This document shows positions 8,496 through 17,700 of a stretch of 50,563 nucleotides of DNA, piece by piece. The stretch comes from a bacterium (GTDB lineage: Bacteria; Electryoneota; RPQS01). Positions within the stretch are counted from its first letter, which is position 1; every line of letters begins with the position of its first letter. The notes under the pieces are model-generated. The model was not told the DNA's origin, did not search any database, and worked only from the letters and a program-made list of their open reading frames with translations. The DNA lies in NCBI GenBank assembly GCA_026394155.1, contig JAPKYT010000089.1, positions 1 to 50,563 of the forward strand, read 5' to 3'. Both the position numbers and the translations under genes were made by a program.

Positions 8496-8611
8496 TGTCA
8501 TCCTGAAGGCCGCTCTTTTTGGCTTGCGGCCTGAAGGATCACTCAGAGTATCCGGACTTGACTTTCTGTGATCCTTCACCCCCTTCGAAGACTTGGGGGT
8601 TCAGGATGACA
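8496..8611 (+). repeat. 116-bp cloverleaf-like dispersed element, copy A
   Basis: Bounded by perfect 12-bp inverted ends (TGTCATCCTGAA / TTCAGGATGACA). Inside are three further stems: AGGCCGC/GCGGCCT, GAAGGATCAC/GTGATCCTTC and CCCCC/GGGGG. Copies B (29676-29791) and C (47567-47683) are nearly identical and in the same orientation. Non-coding, MITE/REP-like. The rest of the 8432-8686 gap holds the operon terminator and nothing else I recognise. Confidence 0.9.
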
Positions 8612-8686
8612 GTCAAAAGTCAACGACACACGGTTTGGGGATAGAGCGGAAAGGCGGGTCTTCTCAGAGCGCACGGCCATGCGGCG

Positions 8687-9070
8687 CTAACGCTTGCGGA
8701 TTTTGTCCAAATCGCGCCGCGTCTTTTTGCCGGGGCGCGGCCCGCTCTCTTTTCGGGTTCCCATCCGCCACTCGCGCGCGGCGGTTTCCACCTGCCGGAA
8801 TTTCTCCAGAGCCTCGGGCGCGGTCACTTCCTCGTACATGCGCTTCGCTTCTTGTTTGGAGAGGTTGATGTCGGCCGCTTCGAGCACGCGAAAGGCACGG
8901 TACAACCCCCTCATGCGGATTTTCACCGTGTCGCCTTCGCCGACGTGGTCTCCCGCGTCGGCGAACTTGTCATTGACCATGATCTTGCCTTCGCGGCAGG
9001 CGGAGGTGGCCTGCGTGCGCGACTTGAAAAGCCGGGCGCGGTGCAGCCAGATGTCAATGCGAATTTTCAT
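8687..9070 (-). CDS. hslR: S4-domain RNA-binding protein, Hsp15 (HslR)-like
   Basis: 127 residues opening MKIRIDIWLHRARLFKSRTQA, a canonical S4 RNA-binding fold (about 1-70), followed by a basic tail ending KKTRRDLDKIRKR, as in Hsp15. Hsp15 binds stalled 50S subunits carrying nascent chains after heat shock. Its start overlaps the stop of the upstream gene (9067-9070), so they are co-transcribed. The Hsp15 subfamily call rests on length and basic tail; another small S4 protein is possible. Confidence 0.82.
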   Translation of the reverse strand: MKIRIDIWLHRARLFKSRTQATSACREGKIMVNDKFADAGDHVGEGDTVKIRMRGLYRAFRVLEAADINLSKQEAKRMYEEVTAPEALEKFRQVETAAREWRMGTRKESGPRPGKKTRRDLDKIRKR

Positions 9071-9831
9071 CGCCGGACTTGCTTGCCGGTCCGTTCCGGC
9101 GCGGCGAAGCGCAGCAACAGCGAGTCGGCGAAGCGGATGCCGCGCGCCTGTGTCTCGGCGGGAATTTCCGGAATAACCATCAGCGTGGCCAGCGTGGCCA
9201 CGACGGCCGTGGGGCTGATGGCTCGCGCGGGCGGCTGGTCGTCGGTGATGGCTTGGTAAAACTCCGGGTACTCATGGATGGCCGTGCTCACCCGCTCGAT
9301 CTCGCCTTTGGCCGCGCCCAAAGCCTTGAGGTCTTTGCCCACTCGCAGCGCCCATGATGCCGCCGGCTCATCGCCCGAGAGCAGCAGCGTCGCCAGCCCG
9401 GTGAGCGCCCAGCCGCCGAGGCGGCCGTCGGCTCTTTGATCCTGATACACGCACAGCCAGTCGAACGCGCTCTCGCTCAGTCCATTGGCCCAGTGTTCGA
9501 GATGAACTTCATCCACCGCCCGCAGCCGCAGCGACTGACGGAAATAGTCGCCGCTCCACGAGGGAATGATCTCTTCCAATAGTCCGGCTCGCTCCAACCA
9601 AGTCAGAGAGCGGGCGCGCTCGGGAAACGAGAGCACGCCCCAGAAAGCCGCGCGCGTGAGGGCGGGATTGGAGATCAGCGGTCGCGGCAATTCGCGCAGC
9701 CACGCTTCATGTTCCGCTGTCGGTGCAGGCCCGCCCGCGGCCCACGCATGCGCCAGCTCCACAAAGAGCGTCGGATCCTCGCGGAAGTCCGACTCGGGCC
9801 GGTTAAGAATATTCATAGATACGGGTTCCAC
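9067..9831 (-). CDS. Hypothetical protein
   Basis: 254 residues from a GTG at 9831; an in-frame ATG at 9816 is equally likely. Soluble, Leu- and Trp-rich (FVELAHAWAAGG, AAFWGVLSFPERARSL, LTGLATLLLSGDEPAASW), probably all-helical, without signal peptide or membrane segment. I do not recognise a family. It is translationally coupled to the downstream S4-domain gene. The 192-bp gap to the divergent peptidase gene must hold both promoters, but I see no clear consensus there. Confidence 0.6.
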   Translation of the reverse strand: MEPVSMNILNRPESDFREDPTLFVELAHAWAAGGPAPTAEHEAWLRELPRPLISNPALTRAAFWGVLSFPERARSLTWLERAGLLEEIIPSWSGDYFRQSLRLRAVDEVHLEHWANGLSESAFDWLCVYQDQRADGRLGGWALTGLATLLLSGDEPAASWALRVGKDLKALGAAKGEIERVSTAIHEYPEFYQAITDDQPPARAISPTAVVATLATLMVIPEIPAETQARGIRFADSLLLRFAAPERTGKQVRR

Positions 9832-10023
9832 GGATGGGGATCAGCGTTAGATGTTGCCTTGCGCCGTGAAGTGCAAATTCCCGTCGAGCCGCGAAAAGGG
9901 CGGCAGATTTCGTCGCGCGGCCCGATGGCTAATATAGCAACTTTTCGCAGATTGGCAACTGCACTTGCAACTCTCCTAAATCCTTGCCAAATTGTGCCCT
10001 GAACAACAGGAAACGCTCAACTC

Positions 10024-11790
10024 ATGAAGAAAACACTTCTCTGCGCCCTACTTCTCTTTGCGTGTTCCGTTTCGGTCGTCAAGGCCGCCGCTGTCGAGGA
10101 CAGTCTCCGCCGTCACGTGCAGTTTCTGGCCGACGATGCCCGCGAAGGCCGAGGCATCGGCACGCGCGGACTTGATCAGGCCGCCGATTACATCGCGGCC
10201 GCTTTGCAGCGCATCGGACTCGAACCCGCCTTCGACAGCAGCTATTTTCAGCCCTTCGACATGGGCTGGGGCGTGACGCTTGGGCCGGGCAACGCCGTCA
10301 GCTTGCGCGATCTGCGGCTCGATACCGCCTCGGGCATCATGCCTCTCGGTTTTTCGAGTGCGGGCATGGTGCGCGGCCCGGTGGTGTTCGCCGGTTACGG
10401 CATCACCGCGCCCGAATACAACTATGACGATTTCGCCGCCACCGAAACGAGCGGGGCCATCGTGCTCTGCCTGACCGGCGAGCCGGGCGAGTTCGACACC
10501 AACAGCGTCTTCGAAGGCGTGAATTACACCACGCATGCCGCGTTGCGCGCCAAGGCCACCAACGCGCGGCTGCACGGCGCGGCCGCGCTGCTGATGGTGG
10601 AAGGCCCGATTTACGCGGGAAAAGGCGCTGAAACACTGCGGGCGCCGCGCTCCGATGAACCGTACTCCGATTGCGGCATTCCCGCTGTGCGCATCACCCG
10701 CGAGGCGGTGGGCAGGCTCTTCGCCGATTTCGATCTCGAAGCGCTGCAAAAGTTCATTGACGAGCACACCGCTCCGCGCAGCCTGACTTTGAAAAGCGAC
10801 ACGCTGGCCGTGAGCGTGGACCTCGCGCGCCGCACGGTGCAGGTGAAAAACGTGGGCGCGATCATCCCCGGCGATAGCGAGATCATTCTCATCGGCGCGC
10901 ACTACGATCATCTCGGCTACGGCCAGAGCGGCAGTCTCGAAAAAGAGCCCGGCCTGATTCACAACGGGGCCGACGACAATGCCAGCGGCGTGGCCTCCAT
11001 TCTTGAAGTCGCGCGGCTACTCAAGAAAAATCCGGTGCGCTCCACAGTCTTCATCGCCGCCTTCACCGCCGAGGAGACCGGCCTCAACGGCTCCAATCAT
11101 CTGGTGAAGTTCTTCCCCCACGGTGTCTACCGCGTGCGCGCCATGATTAATCTTGACATGGTGGGCCGCGTGCGCAACAACAAGCTCACCGTGATGGGCT
11201 GCAACACCGCCGCCGAGTTCGAGCAGATCGTGCGGAAAGCCGACGAACCCGTCGGCCTGCAAATCACCTGCAAGGGCGGCGGCTATGGGCCCTCGGATCA
11301 CATGGCCTTCTTCACCGCCGACCGCCCGGTGCTCTTCCTCTTTTCCGGCGCGCACGAGGATTATCACCGCGCTTCCGACGACGCCGACAAAATCAACTAC
11401 GCAGATATGGCCCGGGTGGTGGAACTCGCATCCAATGTCGCTCGCGGTGTGGACGAAATTTCTCCGGCCCTCACCTTTGTGCGCGCGCTCGAGCCGCCGC
11501 CGCAGGCCAGCCGCTTCCGCTCATCGTTCGGTTCCATTCCTGATTTTTCGCAGGCCGATTCGGTGAAGGGCGTGCTCCTCGGCGGCGTGCGCGAAGGGGG
11601 AGCCGCTCAGCGGGCGGGATTGGATCGCGGCGATCTTCTGGTGCGTCTGGGCAAAGTGAGCATCGGCAACCTCTACGATCTGGTGTATGCGCTGCAAATC
11701 TACGCCCCCGGCGACACGGTCGAGGCGCGCTACATCCGCGCCGGAGAAGAGAGAACCGCGCAGACCGTTCTCCAGCAATCCACGCGATAG
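10024..11790 (+). CDS. Secreted M28 zinc aminopeptidase with PA insert and C-terminal PDZ domain
   Basis: 588 residues with signal peptide (MKKTLLCALLLFACSVSVVKA). Zinc-ligand motifs of family M28 are present in order: IGAHYDHLG near 288, NGADDNASG near 314, FTAEETGLNGS near 347 (catalytic Glu pair), INLDMVG near 374 and HEDYHRASDD near 444. A protease-associated (PA) insert precedes them (about 100-250). The C-terminus (about 500-588; DSVKGVLLGGVREGGAAQRAGLDRGDLLV) is a PDZ domain. It probably trims N-terminal residues from peptides in the periplasm or outside. Followed after 12 bp by a membrane-protein gene. Confidence 0.88.
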   Translation: MKKTLLCALLLFACSVSVVKAAAVEDSLRRHVQFLADDAREGRGIGTRGLDQAADYIAAALQRIGLEPAFDSSYFQPFDMGWGVTLGPGNAVSLRDLRLDTASGIMPLGFSSAGMVRGPVVFAGYGITAPEYNYDDFAATETSGAIVLCLTGEPGEFDTNSVFEGVNYTTHAALRAKATNARLHGAAALLMVEGPIYAGKGAETLRAPRSDEPYSDCGIPAVRITREAVGRLFADFDLEALQKFIDEHTAPRSLTLKSDTLAVSVDLARRTVQVKNVGAIIPGDSEIILIGAHYDHLGYGQSGSLEKEPGLIHNGADDNASGVASILEVARLLKKNPVRSTVFIAAFTAEETGLNGSNHLVKFFPHGVYRVRAMINLDMVGRVRNNKLTVMGCNTAAEFEQIVRKADEPVGLQITCKGGGYGPSDHMAFFTADRPVLFLFSGAHEDYHRASDDADKINYADMARVVELASNVARGVDEISPALTFVRALEPPPQASRFRSSFGSIPDFSQADSVKGVLLGGVREGGAAQRAGLDRGDLLVRLGKVSIGNLYDLVYALQIYAPGDTVEARYIRAGEERTAQTVLQQSTR

Positions 11791-11802
11791 AGAGCAAGGC
11801 AC

Positions 11803-12618
11803 ATGAAGAGACTTTCCCTGAAGGTTACGGTGTGGCTCTGGATTCTGGCCACGGTGATTACTCTAATAGCGGTGGTGTATCAGCGCGCGACCGGGCCGAG
11901 CTATCCGGTGCGCGGCCGAGTGCACGTCGGTGATACGGCCGTGCGCTTCCGCCTGCTGCGCTCGGCCGACGCGACGGGTGACGCGCTGGTGCAACTGTCC
12001 GTTCGCGATGCGGCGGTGACGGGCGAGATGCGCTGGAAGAGATACAAGAGCCACGATGACTGGATGCTGCGGCCTCTCGAACGCGTGGGAGACAAGTTGG
12101 TGGCTACTATTCCGCGGCAGCCGCCCGCCGGAAAGGTGATGTATCAGATCAGTCTCGCGGGTGCCGACGGGCGCAAGGTCGCGCTCACGGCCGAGCCGGT
12201 CATCATCCGCTTCAAAGGCGAGGTGCCGTTCTACGTTCTGCACCCGCACATTCTGCTCATGTTCTTCTCCATGCTCATCGCAACGCGCTGCGGCTTGGAG
12301 GCTCTTTTCAACGGAGATCGCACCCGCCGGCTGGCCATCGAATGCGCGGCCATGCTCTTCGTCGGTGGCTTGATTCTCGGACCCGTCGTGCAGAAATTCG
12401 CCTTCGGCCAGTTTTGGACCGGCTGGCCTTTCGGTCACGATCTCACCGACAACAAAACCGCCGTGGCCATGCTCTTCTGGCTGATTGCACTGTGGCGGGA
12501 TATCAAGGGAGGCAAGGGCCGCGGCTGGTACATGGCCGCCGCCGTCATGCAGCTCATCGTGTACTCCATCCCGCACAGCGTCCTCGGCTCCGAACTCGAC
12601 TACACGCAGAAGGGCTGA
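11803..12618 (+). CDS. Conserved-looking membrane protein of unknown function
   Basis: 271 residues: one N-terminal transmembrane helix (VTVWLWILATVITLIAVVY), a periplasmic beta-rich domain (about 35-140, with YPVRGRVHVGDTAVRF and PPAGKVMYQISLAG), then four predicted membrane helices (HILLMFFSMLIATRC, AMLFVGGLILGPVVQ, AVAMLFWLIALW, AAVMQLIVYSIP). No enzymatic motif seen. Probably co-transcribed with the M28 peptidase 12 bp upstream. A terminator hairpin lies 35 bp downstream. Confidence 0.75.
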   Translation: MKRLSLKVTVWLWILATVITLIAVVYQRATGPSYPVRGRVHVGDTAVRFRLLRSADATGDALVQLSVRDAAVTGEMRWKRYKSHDDWMLRPLERVGDKLVATIPRQPPAGKVMYQISLAGADGRKVALTAEPVIIRFKGEVPFYVLHPHILLMFFSMLIATRCGLEALFNGDRTRRLAIECAAMLFVGGLILGPVVQKFAFGQFWTGWPFGHDLTDNKTAVAMLFWLIALWRDIKGGKGRGWYMAAAVMQLIVYSIPHSVLGSELDYTQKG

Positions 12619-12652
12619 GGGATGAGGGATGAATCCTGAGTCAGAGCGTAGC

Positions 12653-12672
12653 GCCCAGCTTGCTGGGCTTTT
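12653..12672 (+). terminator. Rho-independent terminator
   Basis: Seven-bp stem GCCCAGC/GCTGGGC (12653-12659 with 12662-12668) followed by TTTT, shortly after the membrane-protein stop. Confidence 0.7.
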
Positions 12673-12794
12673 CTCTCGGTAGTGCCGCACGGCCGTGCGC
12701 TCTTTCTCTCGCGGCGGCACTCGTCTTCGCCTGCCCCGCTTCGTCCGCCGAGCCGGGTTCAGTCTTCGTAACCCGGCCGGAATCGGGATCGAGT

Positions 12795-12880
12795 TTCCCC
12801 CTGCTTGCGGGGGGACAAAGGGGGTTCTTCTCGCGAGCATGTCATTCTGGACACCGCCGTCTTCGGCGGGCGTCCAGAAT
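12795..12880. repeat. C/G-run hairpin repeat and TTCTGGAC palindrome
   Basis: 12795-12833 is a copy of the dispersed C/G-run repeat (CCCCCTGCTTGCGGGGGG then AAAGGGGGTTCTTC). 12844-12880 is a hairpin with arms ATTCTGGAC/GTCCAGAAT, seen again inverted at 26145-26192. Together they fill most of the 310-bp gap before the OLD gene; 12690-12790 contains further pieces (GCCGAGCCGGGTT, CCGGCCGGAATCGG) also found near 43110 and 25850. Confidence 0.75.
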
Positions 12881-12929
12881 CTCCCAGATAGCGTTTTACT
12901 ATTCAACCTAGACAAACACAGGAGGCAAT

Positions 12930-14633
12930 ATGATAAGCAAAATGAGTCTTAAGTTTGGCTCTGATCCCGATTCCTCCGCGCTTGAATTTTCTCCAGGGCC
13001 GGTAACTATATTTGTGGGACCTAACAATTCGGGCAAGAGCCTTGTGCTACGGGAGTGTGAGAATTTGTGTGTTGGAAAAGGAGAAGGTGAGCGACTCATA
13101 CTTGACAAATGTGAGTTTGATTGGCCGAAACCCGATGAAGCGCGGCGCCTGTTGGATTCCCGCAAAACGGAACCAGATCGCCATGAGAGACTACAGTCCG
13201 GGGAGATGATGGTCTGGGGAGCACAGCCCGGGGAAGAGAGATTTGCAAAGCAGCGTATCCATGTAGAAAAAGTCGTTAGACTCTTGACAGAGAATCGTCA
13301 CGAGATATCGCTCTTTAGGAATTTCCTGAGTCTTTTTACAATTCGTCTCGATGGGAGGACACGCTTTGCTTTAACCTTAAGGCGTGAATCGGGCAACCTC
13401 AAAGGCGCTCCTCAAAACCATATCATGGCTCTGTTCATGAACGACGAAGCGAGGGAAAGGGTTTCCAATATCACATATGATGCCTTTGATAGGTACCTTG
13501 TCATTGATCCTACAGAAATGACACATTTTGGGTTTCGGTTATCGGCTCGAAAGCCATCCGAAGTACGCGAGGAACAAGCTCTTGATGCGCGCGCACGTGA
13601 CTTTCACTCCGCTGCTCTCGATATTGCCCAAGCCAGTGACGGTGTAAAAGCGTTTGTAGGACTCCTCACTGCCGTAATGAGTGCCGAGTACCGGATAATG
13701 CTAATTGACGAGCCCGAAGCATTTTTGCATCCGACACTTGTTCGCAAGCTTGGACGACAACTATCCGAGTTGGTCAGCGAAAGGCAGGGCAACATCCTCG
13801 CTTCGACACATAGCGCAGACTTTCTTATGGGCTGCATTCAGTCGGGCAAGCGAGTCAATGTGGTTCGTCTGACCTACCAATCGCAGGTGGCGACAGCACG
13901 TATTCTGCCATCAGAGTCACTTCAACCAATGATGCGAGACCCTTTGCTGCGGTCAACTAACGTGCTCAGCGCACTTTTCCACAGCGGAGCGGTAGTCTGT
14001 GAAGGTGACACCGACCGCGCGTTCTATCAGGAAATCAACGAGCGACTTCTACATGCTGAGCCAAACGCCGGAGCAAGAGACACTGTATTTCTGAACGCTC
14101 AAAACAAGCAGACGTTGACACGGATCGCGAAACCATTACGACAGATGGGAATCCCAGCCGCCATGATCGTGGACTTGGACGGAATCGAGTCGGGACAAGG
14201 TTATGACTTCGAGCAATTCCTGAGAGACTGCTTCGTGCCTGATGCGAGGGTCGGCTCTCTGTCGAAACTTCGGCAGGACGTACGAAAGGCTTTCACGGAG
14301 AGATCTCTCAAGCCAAAAGTAACGGGCATTAATGCGCTTTCAAACGGGGAACAGGAGACTGCGCGCAGCCTACTCGCACAACTTGGCGAATTCGGCATAT
14401 TTGTTGTGCCTTGCGGAGAACTTGAGAAATGGATGCCCCTGCTTGCGGTCTCTGGGCACGGACCGCAATGGTTGGTAGAAATCTTCACAAAGATGGGCGA
14501 CGACCCGTTGTCGCCGAATTATCTGAGGCCCCAAGCGAACGATGTATGGCAATTCATTGAAGGCGTAGCTGCGTGGATCGCGAACCCTAAACGAACGGGC
14601 ATGCCACCGGGAGCAGCGCAAAGTAACCTGTAG
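12930..14633 (+). CDS. OLD-family endonuclease (ABC-type ATPase + TOPRIM), candidate defence gene
   Basis: 567 residues. Walker A GPNNSGKS at 30-37, the ABC/SMC-type IMLIDEPEAFLHP near 256, a switch histidine in ILASTHSADFL near 289, then a TOPRIM nuclease region with VVCEGDTDRAFY near 354 and IVDLDGIESG near 412. That order defines OLD nucleases, which act in phage defence, alone (class 1) or with a helicase (class 2, Gabija). No helicase is beside it, so class 1 is likely. AGGAGG lies just before the ATG. Base composition is visibly AT-richer than the neighbours and repeats lie on the left, suggesting acquisition. Confidence 0.85.
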   Translation: MISKMSLKFGSDPDSSALEFSPGPVTIFVGPNNSGKSLVLRECENLCVGKGEGERLILDKCEFDWPKPDEARRLLDSRKTEPDRHERLQSGEMMVWGAQPGEERFAKQRIHVEKVVRLLTENRHEISLFRNFLSLFTIRLDGRTRFALTLRRESGNLKGAPQNHIMALFMNDEARERVSNITYDAFDRYLVIDPTEMTHFGFRLSARKPSEVREEQALDARARDFHSAALDIAQASDGVKAFVGLLTAVMSAEYRIMLIDEPEAFLHPTLVRKLGRQLSELVSERQGNILASTHSADFLMGCIQSGKRVNVVRLTYQSQVATARILPSESLQPMMRDPLLRSTNVLSALFHSGAVVCEGDTDRAFYQEINERLLHAEPNAGARDTVFLNAQNKQTLTRIAKPLRQMGIPAAMIVDLDGIESGQGYDFEQFLRDCFVPDARVGSLSKLRQDVRKAFTERSLKPKVTGINALSNGEQETARSLLAQLGEFGIFVVPCGELEKWMPLLAVSGHGPQWLVEIFTKMGDDPLSPNYLRPQANDVWQFIEGVAAWIANPKRTGMPPGAAQSNL

Positions 14634-14663
14634 CCCTGAACACCGCGTGTTCTCCCGACGTAC

Positions 14664-14696
14664 AAGAAGAGGCGGCCCGACAGGCCGCCTCTTCTT
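14664..14696. terminator. Bidirectional terminator between convergent genes
   Basis: Fourteen-bp stem (AAGAAGAGGCGGCC-type left arm 14664-14677; right arm 14683-14696) with loop CGACA. It stands between the plus-strand OLD gene and the minus-strand secreted protein and could end both transcripts. Confidence 0.8.
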
Positions 14697-14721
14697 TGCA
14701 AGGGAGGAGAAGACAAGAGGG

Positions 14722-17700
14722 TCAGCGAATCAACACGACTTTGCGAATATACGATCGTCCGGACGATTCCAGACGCACGAGGTAGAGTCCGCTCGCCAGC
14801 GATTTGCCGCCCGCGTCGCGCGCATCCCACATCACCTGGTGCACGCCTGCCGGCAACTCGCGATCCACTAACTTGGCCACTTCCTGACCGAGCACGTTGA
14901 ACACCTTAAGCGAGGTCTTGCCGGCGCCGCTGAGATTGAGCGTGAACACCGTGTTCGCATTGAACGGATTCGGATAGGGCGCGCTCAGGCTGAATTCGTC
15001 GGGGATGGTCTGCACGTCCACGCGACCGCCTTCACCCGCGGCCAGCACCTCGTTGCGCTGGTCGCGCAGCTCATAGACCAGCCGCAGCACGGGCGGCTCA
15101 TCGCCGGGCAGCGCTATATCCACCACCGCCAACACGCCGCTGCCGCTCACACATGGGTTCTCGCGGTTCAAGCGGCCCATGCTGATGTCCACCGCCGGTC
15201 CCTGCACGGTTTGCAGGAACAATGTGCAGCCCGCGCCGAGGAAATCGCCCGCTCGCGCCGCTAACACCGTGCCGCCCGCGGTCACGACTTCGAGATAGAG
15301 GTGAGCCGAGGTCAGTTCGTTCACGTCGCGCGCCTGCAATTCCACCGTCCACAGGTTGCCGTCGTGCCGCACCGCCGCCACCATCGGCGTGGCCGCGTCC
15401 AGCCCCTCGTCGTGGCGCGGAGGGGGCGGAGCGAGGAGCGGCACGTTGCCGTTGTACCAGTTGTACATGGTGCTCAGGGCCAGCAGGTCGTAAGCATCCA
15501 GTCGCTTGTCGGGGTCGGCTACCAGCCGCGGCACGGCCGTTCCCGAATAAGGCCCGATGTCCGCAATGGGATCGAACACCAAGCCGTTGCCGTTCCAGCC
15601 CTGCGTGAACACGTTTACGTCGGCGAAGTTGATGCGCCCGTCGGGCTGCGGAATCATGACCGGCGGCCGGCCGGGATTGCCGCCGTTGGTGGCGATGTCC
15701 GCCAGATAACCGCCGCGCAGGTAGAAGAGCGGGCGGTTGTAGGTGGTGATGCGCGTGTTGCTCGCCTTGCGCAGCTCGGTCGAATCGGTGAGCTGAATCT
15801 GTCCCGATGACGGCGAAGCGAGCGCCGAGTCGGCGCGCACCAGCAGCGTGGCCACCACCCGCGAGCCGCTGCTCGATAAGCCGTCGTTGTCACCCACCAT
15901 GGCCGCGTTCACTTCCAAGCGGCCGGCGGTATTGTCAAAGTCGTAGAGGAACACCTTGTTGGTGTAGCGCTCGCCGCTCCACAGGTTGCCCTCGTTGATG
16001 CTCAGAATGTCCATCATGTTGGCGGGGAAGGTCACGTAGGCCCGCAAGGCCACCAGCGAATCGGTGCGCGCCACTCGCAACTCGAGGGTGCGTACGGCTC
16101 CCGGCTGCAAGAGCAGGTAGCCGTCGCCGTCCAGCGCGTCCGTCAGGCTGAGCGTCAGCACGTTGGTGGTGGGGCCCCCGGTGCCGGAGGTGTCTTGCAC
16201 GGCCGGGGTCACCCAGTCGCGCCGCATGAGCTTGGCCACCACGTCGCGATCCGCATCGGCCGCCAAAATCACCAAGCCGCTGTCTTCGGCCATGACCGAC
16301 AGACCGCGCGGATCCATGAAGCCGTTCAGACTCATTCCCAATCCACCCACCGCCTCCACGAACGTCGGCGGAGCGTTCCCGCCGGTGCCCGCCGCCTCGT
16401 CGTCGCGATAGATGAGCAGACGCGAGTGGTCGTTGTCCGACGCCACCAGATAAACGCTGTTGTTCAGCTCCACGACCTCGACGTCTTCGGGACTGCTGAT
16501 GAAATCCGTATCCGAAGCGGCCGTGTTCCAAGAGGTCACCGCGCTCGTCCAATTGGCGGGGTCCACCGCGGAGTTGGGACGATAGGCCCACTTCTGCAGG
16601 CGGTTGTTGCCCGCGTCGCAGGTGTACACGTCGTACTGGCCCAGCGAGCTGTTGTAGCGCACGGCTAAACCGCGCGGGAAGTTCATCTGACCGGGGCCGC
16701 TTCCCAATCGTCCGAATTCGGCCTCGTCCACCGATTCCAGATAGCGCACGCGAGTGAGCGTTCCCGCCGGGGGAACCAGTCCGTGCACGTTGTCGCCGAA
16801 GCGCAGCTCCTTGGTGTAGCGGTTGATCTCGCACACTCGCGCGGTCGGTCCGGCGATGAGCAGATTGTCCACCACCGTCCAGGCCGTCGAATCGGGGCTG
16901 GCCCACACGCGGAACGAGCCTTCGCCGCCCACGGTGGCCAGTTTGTAGGTCTGCGACGGCGAACCGTCCGACCGGCCCGGAACGTCCCAGCGCTCGTCTC
17001 CGGCGAAGCAGTTGTCAATGTCCTCATAGGCGCGAATCACCTTCACCCGGTGGCCGTCGCTGTCGGTCAGGAACAGCAAGTCGCTCTTCACCGCCGGCGT
17101 GCCGTCCAGTTCGAAGTAGTCGCCCACGTTGAACTCGCTGCCGTCCACGTCGTCGGTGTTGGAGACGGTGATGGCGCTGTTGGCGATAGTGAAACTCAGA
17201 CCGGGAATGGCGCTCGCATCGTCGGCGTTGTGCGTCCACACCCGCCACTGGTTGAACTCGGAAAGCGTGGTCTGATCGGTGAGGGTCAGCGCGCCGTCAA
17301 TCAGCTTGAAGAGAATGCGCGGCGAGCCTCCGCCCAAACCGGTGTAGGCTTTGGCGCAAACCAGCATGGGAGCGATCTGACCGGCAATGGTGGGCGTGAT
17401 CAGCCGCGGTTCATAGGCCCAGATGGTCGCGGCCGCGCCCGCATTGTAGATGTGACGGCCGGTGGTGGTGGTGAGCGGAAACCACGTATCCGTAGCCGCC
17501 GTCCACGTCTTGTAGCGCAGACCTTCCCGGTCCACCGTCGTGCCGTAAGGGTAAACGATATGCAGGTTGTGCTGCGCGTCGGTGGAAACCGTAAAGCGCA
17601 GCGGCGCGCCATCGTCGCCGCTGGTGACCGCCGTGCCCGCTCCCGCCGTGAAGTCGCCGTCGGTGGAGCTCACGCGGTTATAAAAGAGCTGCGCCTGATC

